A DNA stretch of 5,079 nucleotides, taken from positions 1-5,079 of the forward strand of contig JAUWXH010000197.1 of the NCBI GenBank assembly GCA_030616465.1, written 5' to 3'. Shown piece after piece: positions 1-5,079 of this stretch. The stretch is from Planctomycetota bacterium. Its GTDB lineage: Bacteria > Planctomycetota > Phycisphaerae > UBA1845 > Fen-1342. Position numbers and translations under genes: made by a program. A model generated the notes under the pieces. It ran no database searches. It had not been told where the DNA came from and was given only the letters and a program-made list of their open reading frames with translations. Each line of letters opens with the position of its first letter. Positions within the stretch are counted from its first letter, which is position 1.

Positions 1-1769
1 CCACCCCAGTGGTAAAGGCGCGCGGCGTTCCACACGTCGCCGCCGGCGCCGGTCTCGGCGTTGTAGTTTTCGTAGACGCCGCCGTCCTCGCGCCAGTTGC
101 GCATGAACATCTCCAGCCCTTTGTGGGCCAGATCGGCCGCCACGTCGTCGAAGCGGTAGCGCCGCAGCCCTTCGGCCACGAGGAAGTTGAACGGCCCCCA
201 GACACGGCCGCGCCAGTAGTCGTTGTCAGGATAGGCGGGGTCATTCCGGGTGATCGAGGGGATGACGTACCGACCCCAGAACTCGTTCTCGTTCAACAGG
301 TGTTCGCGAATCATACGCTCGGCGCGGTCGTGGGGTGCGACGCCGGCGATCAGGGGCAAGAACGAGGTCGGTGACCAGCGTTTCGACAGTCGGCCGTCCC
401 AATGGCGGTTGCAGTAGATGCCGTTCTGCTCGTCCCACAGCAGTTCATTGATCCGCTGGCTCATCACCTCGTATTCCTTGCGGTATCGGGCGGCGTCGCG
501 GTGTTTGCCAAGGTATTCAGCAATCGCGGCCAGCGACTCGCAGTCCAGCGCGTAGTAGCTGCTTAGCCCGATATCGTCGAGCTCGAGTGTGTTAGTCTGC
601 TCGTTGAACGGGGTGTCGTCATACATCGGCGAGTTGTCGAGGCCGGATTCCCACTTGGCGGCCTGGGCGCTATGGCGGATGTTCACCTCGTCGGTGCACA
701 GTTGCGCGTACTCGTAGTACGGCTCGCGGTTCGAGCCCCACTGCAGCAACCCCTTGCCGTTGCCGTCGCGGTTCTTCATCCAGAATCCGTGCCAACGCTT
801 GAGCTGTCGATAGACCTTCGCAAGCCAGGCGCGATCGGGCTGCGGCGCCTGGGTTTTCCAGATCAGGTACGCCCCAATGGGCGGCATCGACCGATCCAGC
901 GAAGCTGCCCCGTGGGAGACGTAGTAGTTCGGTACGAAGCCGAGCTCGTCGATCGCCGCGTTGACCGCCTCGAAGTTGAGCCGGGCCAGCTCCGGCGACT
1001 CATACGAAACCAGCGCGCCCAGTAGGTACGTGTCCCAGCAGAACACGGCTACGCCACCCCAGTCGTAGCACCAGTCGCGGCTGACCGGTGACGAGACCAA
1101 TCGACGGCGCGTGTCATAGAGCGTGTTCCAGGCGACGGCCTGCATCATCGCCTGGGGCGCGTCGGCCAGGGTTCCGTCGCCGACCAGCGCCTCGGGCTTG
1201 CGATCTACCGGTGTGGCCGCGACCGCTGAAGAGCCGCTGGCTTCAGCCCGCGCGGCCGCAACAACGCGAACGGTCGCCGCCTGTCCTGGCTCGCCCGACA
1301 CAAAAGGCTCGTTAATGTTCAGGAAGTAATCGCTCGGCCACGCGGCCCCGCCGAATTCGACTGTCAAACCCGCAAACGTGCCCCGCGTCGGCGATTTGAT
1401 CGTGGGCGGCGTGTCAGGCGGCGTGACGAAAACGAAGACCACGCGTTGCCGCGTTTCCACCAACGGAGTGACGGTCAGGTCGAGCGTCCCGCTATGGTCT
1501 GCCGCCTCAACCCGATAGGGCGTCTGCCCGGCTTTGAACTCGAGCTCGGCGGGCAGCCCGAGCGGCGCGTGCGGACCGAGGCGCGTCACATCGGTCCAGC
1601 GGAACGTATCGAACAACTTACCCGGCTTCCGGCCGCCCGGCGGCGCCGGAACGGTGTCGTCCCAAATCGCGAACAGCAGCTCGATCTTCGTTCGCCCGTT
1701 TTTCAGATATACAAGTCGGTTGAACCCCCGAAAGTCCCACGTATTCCAGCCGGTGGGTCTATGTGTCAT
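1..1769 (-). CDS. GH63-like glycoside hydrolase (mannosylglycerate hydrolase/alpha-glucosidase type), C-terminus cut by window edge
   Basis: The open frame runs from ATG at 1769 leftwards for 589 codons without a stop and leaves the window. It was read through by hand and no frameshift was seen. The N-terminal ~165 residues look like a beta-rich accessory domain. An Ala/Ser-rich linker follows (about residues 171-200), then an (alpha/alpha)6 catalytic domain carrying GH63/GH37-clan signatures: FCWDTY (Asp246), WESGLDNSP (Asp378), DNDYWRGRVWGP, and VYENYNAETG (Glu567) close to the visible end. By analogy with trehalase and GH63 enzymes, Asp378 is the likely general acid and Glu567 the general base. 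Family members hydrolyse alpha-linked glucose or mannose from oligosaccharides or glyceryl glycosides; the substrate here cannot be read from sequence. There is no signal peptide, so it is probably cytoplasmic. The start is set by an in-frame TGA about 14 codons upstream and a weak GGAAG just before the ATG. It follows the lyxose isomerase gene in the same direction after a repeat-filled gap. Confidence 0.88.
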   Translation of the reverse strand, partial: MTHRPTGWNTWDFRGFNRLVYLKNGRTKIELLFAIWDDTVPAPPGGRKPGKLFDTFRWTDVTRLGPHAPLGLPAELEFKAGQTPYRVEAADHSGTLDLTVTPLVETRQRVVFVFVTPPDTPPTIKSPTRGTFAGLTVEFGGAAWPSDYFLNINEPFVSGEPGQAATVRVVAAARAEASGSSAVAATPVDRKPEALVGDGTLADAPQAMMQAVAWNTLYDTRRRLVSSPVSRDWCYDWGGVAVFCWDTYLLGALVSYESPELARLNFEAVNAAIDELGFVPNYYVSHGAASLDRSMPPIGAYLIWKTQAPQPDRAWLAKVYRQLKRWHGFWMKNRDGNGKGLLQWGSNREPYYEYAQLCTDEVNIRHSAQAAKWESGLDNSPMYDDTPFNEQTNTLELDDIGLSSYYALDCESLAAIAEYLGKHRDAARYRKEYEVMSQRINELLWDEQNGIYCNRHWDGRLSKRWSPTSFLPLIAGVAPHDRAERMIREHLLNENEFWGRYVIPSITRNDPAYPDNDYWRGRVWGPFNFLVAEGLRRYRFDDVAADLAHKGLEMFMRNWREDGGVYENYNAETGAGGDVWNAARLYHWG

Positions 1770-1838
1770 CGTCGCTTCCAGGCGGTGCCGTTGTGTGTGG
1801 CTGTGCGCTTTTCAGTGACGCAGTCCCCTACCCTCGGC

Positions 1839-1930
1839 GAATGGCACGGTCTGACGCAGTCAGGCCGTGCATGTGCGTCGTCGAGCTCCCACGGCCTGGC
1901 TTCGCTACGCTTCGCCAGACCGTGCCACTC
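1839..1930. repeat. Quadruple palindromic repeat (two adjacent hairpins within an outer inverted repeat), REP/BIME- or MITE-like
   Basis: Four copies of a motif close to GGCACGG(T/C)CTG(A/G)C alternate in orientation (+,-,+,-). Hairpin 1 is 1844-1855 paired with 1859-1870: 12 pairs including one T-G, with a three-base GCA loop. Hairpin 2 is 1890-1900 paired with 1914-1924: 10 of 11 pairs, with a 13-base loop. The outer ends match as an inverted repeat, GAATGGCACGGTCTGACG at 1839-1856 against the complement of 1913-1930 (16 of 18). The second hairpin also contains a 7-bp direct repeat, GCTTCGC-TAC-GCTTCGC (1899-1915). The block starts 10 bp after the isomerase stop and ends about 70 bp before the GH63 start. 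It has no T-tract, so a simple terminator is unlikely. Protection of the upstream mRNA end, partial attenuation, or a mobile REP/MITE copy are the main options. Confidence 0.85.
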
Positions 1931-1940
1931 ACCCAACTCG

Positions 1941-2819
<879 letters not shown>

Positions 2820-2833
<14 letters not shown>

Positions 2834-3134
2834 AACAAGTCTTCGCTTCGGCCACGACCTGGTCGCGGAAATAGCGGCTCAGCTCACCAGCAGTGCGAAG
2901 GTCCACCTTGCGCCGGAACAGCTCGCTTAGCTTGGCTTCCATCTCCGCCAGGCCAATCAGGCCCACTCGAACCCCAGGCTCAAACTCGACGAGCAGATCC
3001 AGATCGCTCTCGGGGCCAAAGTCTCCGCGCAGCACGGAACCGAAGAACGCGAGCCTGCGAATGCCATGCTGCCGACAGAACGCAGCTACCTGGTCCCCCA
3101 AGACCTCGAAAAGCTTTGTCCCAGGACCGATCAT
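2820..3134 (-). CDS. mntA: MntA-like minimal nucleotidyltransferase antitoxin
   Basis: A 104-residue minimal nucleotidyltransferase (MNT family) and likely antitoxin for the overlapping HepT. The fold signature GSX10DXD is complete: FFGSVLRGDFGPESDLDLLVEF with Gly32, Ser33, Asp44 and Asp46, followed by the third acidic residue Asp78 in KVDLRT. All metal-binding carboxylates expected for AMP transfer are present. In studied pairs the enzyme uses ATP to AMPylate the toxin tyrosine. I chose the ATG at 3134 because a GGAG lies 9 bases upstream; a GTG at 3158 would add eight residues (MVPAESAV) but has no good ribosome site. The frame stays open further upstream, back to the stop of the preceding UroD-family gene, without another ATG. 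It ends with TGA at 2822-2820, 14 bp inside hepT. No clear promoter was seen in the 147-bp spacer upstream. Confidence 0.9.
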
Positions 3135-3281
3135 GACAGCAGACTCCGCTGGTACCACAAACCGGGCGGCCCCGTAGCCTCCATCGTAGCAGACTGTACG
3201 GCGGCGTTGGATGGCAGCAGCAGCATCGTCCCAGTGCTTGCTTGTCAGGGCGGAGGGCTTATCCCACCCATAACCTCCACG
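3135..3281 (-). other. Spacer between the UroD-family gene and mntA, open in frame with both
   Basis: This 147-bp gap is exactly 49 codons, and it carries no stop in the frame shared by the UroD-family gene (ending in TAG at 3284-3282) and mntA. A translation would begin RGGYGWDKPSALTSKHW. Third-position GC looks lower than in the flanking genes, and there is no upstream ATG in this frame, so chance is the simplest reading. A weak GGAGG/CCTCC pairing just after the UroD-family stop has an 18-base loop and no T-tract, so it is not a convincing terminator. No clear promoter was recognised. The mntA genes may be read from here or from the upstream promoter. Confidence 0.5.
3144..3147 (-). promoter_or_regulatory. 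Ribosome binding site GGAG that decides the mntA start
   Basis: Read on the minus strand, GGAG is followed by nine bases and then the ATG at 3134. The alternative GTG start at 3158 lies upstream of this site and lacks its own, so the shorter MntA is favoured. Confidence 0.55.
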
Positions 3282-4337
3282 CTAACCGTATCGGTGGACA
3301 GCGTCCAGGAACGCAGCGATGTTCTGCATTGGGATGTCCGGTTCGTCAATGTCGTACGCCGGACACAGAATCAGACCGGCCCGTCCCAGCGTCTCGGCCC
3401 GCATTCTGACCTCATCGTGGATCTGCTGCGGAGTGCCCAGGCTGAAAGTCGTCTGGCCGCCGACAGTACCCCACAAGGCGAGCTTGGAGCCGCACTTCTG
3501 TTGCACACCTTGGGCATCCATGTGCTCCGGCTGAAGCGGATTGAGCGCGTTGACGCCGATCTCGATCAAGTCTTCCAGAATCGGCTCGATGTAGCCCTCG
3601 CTGTGGTAGAGCACACGGAGGTCCGGCTTGACGACGCGCGCCGCGGTGATGATCTCTGCCATGCGCGGCTTGAAGAATCGCCGCCACAGGGCCGGGCTCA
3701 TGAACATTGTGCCGGGCATGCCGACGTCGTCGTCCAGGGCGAGCACGTCCACGCCGGCGGCGGCGAGCGTCTCGGCGTTCCGTCGCGCCAGGGCCGTCAA
3801 CCGATCGAGCAGGTAGTCCGCCCACTCGGGCCGCTCCACCATATCGAGCAGGAAGTTTTGCAAGCCGCGCAGCCGCCAAGCGGACTCAAACAACTCGCCG
3901 CCCAGGTGAGGCAGGTTGCCGCCCACCGCCAAACCGCGGGCGTGCCAGTCGGCAACCTCCGCGTTTAGACGATTCGCCGGGCGCGCGCTGCCCGCGTCAG
4001 GAAACGGGAACTCCCGCAGATCGTCCAGCGTGCGAGCATGCATCAGCGGGTTGCGCGCTTCCGGCGATTCGGGGTGGTAGCCCCAGCGACGATAGGTGAA
4101 TACCTGCCCCGGTGAGCCCAGACGCGTGTTGTAGGACAGCTTCTCAACGCGCTCCGCCAGCGCCTTCTCCTCCCTCGACAACGGCAGCTCGACAAAGTGC
4201 ACGTCCACCGGGTTGCCCCGGTAGAGGCTCCGCGGAACGAGACGCTCGAGGCGAACGGGGTAGAAGGCCAGCGCGCAGGGGACCCGGTCGGGCGTGCCCC
4301 CGTCCAGCGCGGTCAAGACTCGTTCCCGCGGGCTCAT
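3282..4337 (-). CDS. Uroporphyrinogen decarboxylase-family protein, probable corrinoid-linked methyltransferase
   Basis: A 351-residue protein of the UroD/MtaA superfamily (TIM-barrel). Family landmarks are SPRERVLTALDGGTPDRVP (2-20), VDVLALDDDVGMPGTMFMSP (196-215), LYHSEGYIEPILEDLIEIG (243-261), NPLQPEHMD (266-274), LWGTVGGQ (288-295) and LCPAYDIDEPDIPMQNI (324-340). It lacks the RQAGRY motif of true HemE, so it is not a heme enzyme. MtaA/MtbA-type methyltransferases hold zinc with His-x-Cys and a later Cys in a PGC segment. Here the first pair is His245-Ser-Glu247, and the later Cys aligns with Tyr328, with Cys325 three residues earlier. The metal site, if any, is therefore altered. Divergent placement beside a corrinoid protein supports a role in methyl transfer, for example from a methylated substrate or to an acceptor; the substrate is unknown. 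The start ATG at 4337 has GAGGG about 11 bases upstream. The protein is cytoplasmic. Confidence 0.87.
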   Translation of the reverse strand: MSPRERVLTALDGGTPDRVPCALAFYPVRLERLVPRSLYRGNPVDVHFVELPLSREEKALAERVEKLSYNTRLGSPGQVFTYRRWGYHPESPEARNPLMHARTLDDLREFPFPDAGSARPANRLNAEVADWHARGLAVGGNLPHLGGELFESAWRLRGLQNFLLDMVERPEWADYLLDRLTALARRNAETLAAAGVDVLALDDDVGMPGTMFMSPALWRRFFKPRMAEIITAARVVKPDLRVLYHSEGYIEPILEDLIEIGVNALNPLQPEHMDAQGVQQKCGSKLALWGTVGGQTTFSLGTPQQIHDEVRMRAETLGRAGLILCPAYDIDEPDIPMQNIAAFLDAVHRYG

Positions 4338-4586
4338 CGTGCTGCCGACCCTCGTCGCTGCCAGTCACACATCGAAGAGCGGACGATCATATGCACGAAC
4401 GCGCAATCGAACAGGCCTGGCGGCGGTTTTTGACCCGCGTGCCTGCGATGGCCGGTATCGGACGCGGTGCCCGGGGGCAGGTGAATTGCAGTGCCGAGAA
4501 GATTCTGCACAATGGCCGGCTGCAGCGCGTCGAGGCGGAGTGTCCGCCGCGCTATACGGGATCAGCAACTTGTCTCGAGGACACGA
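4338..4586. promoter_or_regulatory. Divergent intergenic region with candidate promoters for both flanking genes
   Basis: This 249-bp region separates the two divergent corrinoid-related genes and must hold promoters for both if no other start exists. Leftward, TATGAT (4391-4386 on the minus strand) is a good -10 about 50 bases before the UroD-family start, but its -35 partner 17 bases away (CTGTTC) is poor. Rightward, TTGCAG (4486-4491) and CACAAT (4508-4513) are spaced by 16 bases, about 70 bases before the corrinoid gene. Both are weak matches to the housekeeping consensus. No cobalamin riboswitch-like box or clear operator palindrome was recognised. An open frame from ATG 4391 to 4633 overlaps the corrinoid gene start and is not convincing. 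Confidence 0.35.
4577..4581 (+). promoter_or_regulatory. Ribosome binding site GAGGA for the corrinoid protein
   Basis: GAGGA ends five bases before the ATG at 4587. It supports this start over other in-frame options. Confidence 0.65.
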
Positions 4587-5079
4587 ATGGGTGTGCTATC
4601 GCAGATTGCTCAAGCCGTCATCGATGGGGATGAACAACAGGCTCCCAAGCTGGTCGAGCAGGCCCTGTCCGACGGCGTCCCGGCCAAAGCGGTCTTGCAG
4701 GACGGCCTGTTGGCGGGCATGACCGAAGTGGGTCGGCGCTTCCGCGACGGGGAGTTCTTCATCCCCGAGGTGCTCATCGCCGCCGAGGCGATGAAGACCG
4801 GCATGGAGGCCCTGCGGCCGCAACTGGTCGCCCAGGGGGTCAAGGCCGAGGTGACTGCCGTCATCGGCACGGTGCGCGGCGATCTACACGACATCGGCAA
4901 GAACCTCGTCGCGACGATGTTGGAAGGAGCCGGGTTCGAGGTCGTCGATCTCGGGGTGGATGTGTCGGCCGACAAGTTCGTCGAAGCCTGCCAACAGCGA
5001 TCGGTGCAACTGGTCGGCATGAGCGCCCTGCTGACCACCACAATGCCCGAGATGGAGATCGCCGTTAAGCAGTTGCGGG
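4587..5079 (+). CDS. Corrinoid (B12-binding) methyl-carrier protein, MtaC/MtbC type, C-terminus cut by window edge
   Basis: 164 codons are visible before the right edge. Residues 1-85 form the helical cap typical of methyltransferase corrinoid proteins and MetH, including VGRRFRDGEFFIPEVLIAAEAM (48-69). A Rossmann-like B12 domain follows, with GTVRGDLHDIGKNLV (94-108). The DXHXXG motif is intact, and His101 is the predicted lower cobalt ligand. DLGVDVS (121-127) and GMSALLTTTM (144-153) are the next conserved strands. About 50 residues, including the distal GG-containing strand, are expected beyond the edge. The protein holds a cobalamin that accepts a methyl group from one methyltransferase and passes it to a second one. 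The divergent UroD-family gene is a candidate partner; a substrate methyltransferase or a corrinoid reactivase may lie further right. The start has a good GAGGA site. Confidence 0.95.
   Translation, partial: MGVLSQIAQAVIDGDEQQAPKLVEQALSDGVPAKAVLQDGLLAGMTEVGRRFRDGEFFIPEVLIAAEAMKTGMEALRPQLVAQGVKAEVTAVIGTVRGDLHDIGKNLVATMLEGAGFEVVDLGVDVSADKFVEACQQRSVQLVGMSALLTTTMPEMEIAVKQLR

Noticed and set aside
9..1329. Several plus-strand open frames (9-374, 672-1025, 1088-1329)
   Set aside because: All are antisense to the continuous GH63 reading frame, which carries catalytic motifs throughout.
1839..1930. The hairpin block as a classical rho-independent terminator
   Set aside because: The stems are strong, but no T-run follows on either strand, and there are two hairpins inside a longer inverted repeat.
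1839..1930. CRISPR array
   Set aside because: The repeated motifs alternate in orientation and are unevenly spaced, with no unique spacers of constant length.
3134..3158. GTG at 3158 as the mntA start
   Set aside because: No ribosome site precedes it, whereas GGAG sits at a usable distance from the ATG at 3134.
3066..3968. Plus-strand open frame of 300 codons
   Set aside because: It is antisense to mntA, the spacer and the UroD-family gene, and resembles no known protein.
4596..5043. Minus-strand frames opposite the corrinoid gene
   Set aside because: The plus-strand frame has an intact B12-binding motif and a good ribosome site; these are its shadows.

Overview
This is a GC-rich bacterial window (every gene has mostly G or C at third codon positions). 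The gene mix suggests an environmental bacterium of the Planctomycetota/PVC type or a similar anaerobe: a GH63-type glucosidase-like enzyme, a D-lyxose isomerase, a type VII toxin-antitoxin pair, a divergent UroD-like protein and a B12-binding corrinoid protein. The taxonomic guess is inference; there is no rRNA or marker gene here.

Layout. Reading leftwards (minus strand) from about 4337, the order is a UroD-family (methyltransferase-like) protein (3282-4337), a 147-bp spacer, mntA (2820-3134), hepT (2486-2833), a D-lyxose ketol-isomerase (1941-2489) and a GH63-like glycoside hydrolase that runs off the left edge (1-1769). mntA and hepT overlap by 14 bp. hepT and the isomerase share a 4-bp ATGA overlap, so these three genes look like one translationally coupled unit. 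A 92-bp block of four alternating copies of one palindromic motif (1839-1930) fills most of the gap between the isomerase and the hydrolase. On the plus strand, divergent from the UroD-family gene across a 249-bp spacer, a corrinoid protein (4587 onward) runs off the right edge.

Function. The right half looks like part of a corrinoid-dependent methyl-transfer system: the small protein carries the methyl group on B12, and the UroD-family protein is a candidate for moving a methyl group to or from it. Its usual zinc-ligand cysteines are substituted, so its exact reaction is open. The left half looks like sugar handling. A GH63/GH37-clan hydrolase releases a hexose from an alpha-linked substrate, and the cupin isomerase (D-lyxose/D-mannose type) can convert an aldose to a ketose. 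The MntA-HepT pair sits directly ahead of these genes and is physically joined to the isomerase.

The most unusual structure is the paired-hairpin repeat at 1839-1930, which resembles a REP/BIME or small MITE-like element. No RNA genes, CRISPR arrays, transposase genes or convincing rho-independent terminators were seen.
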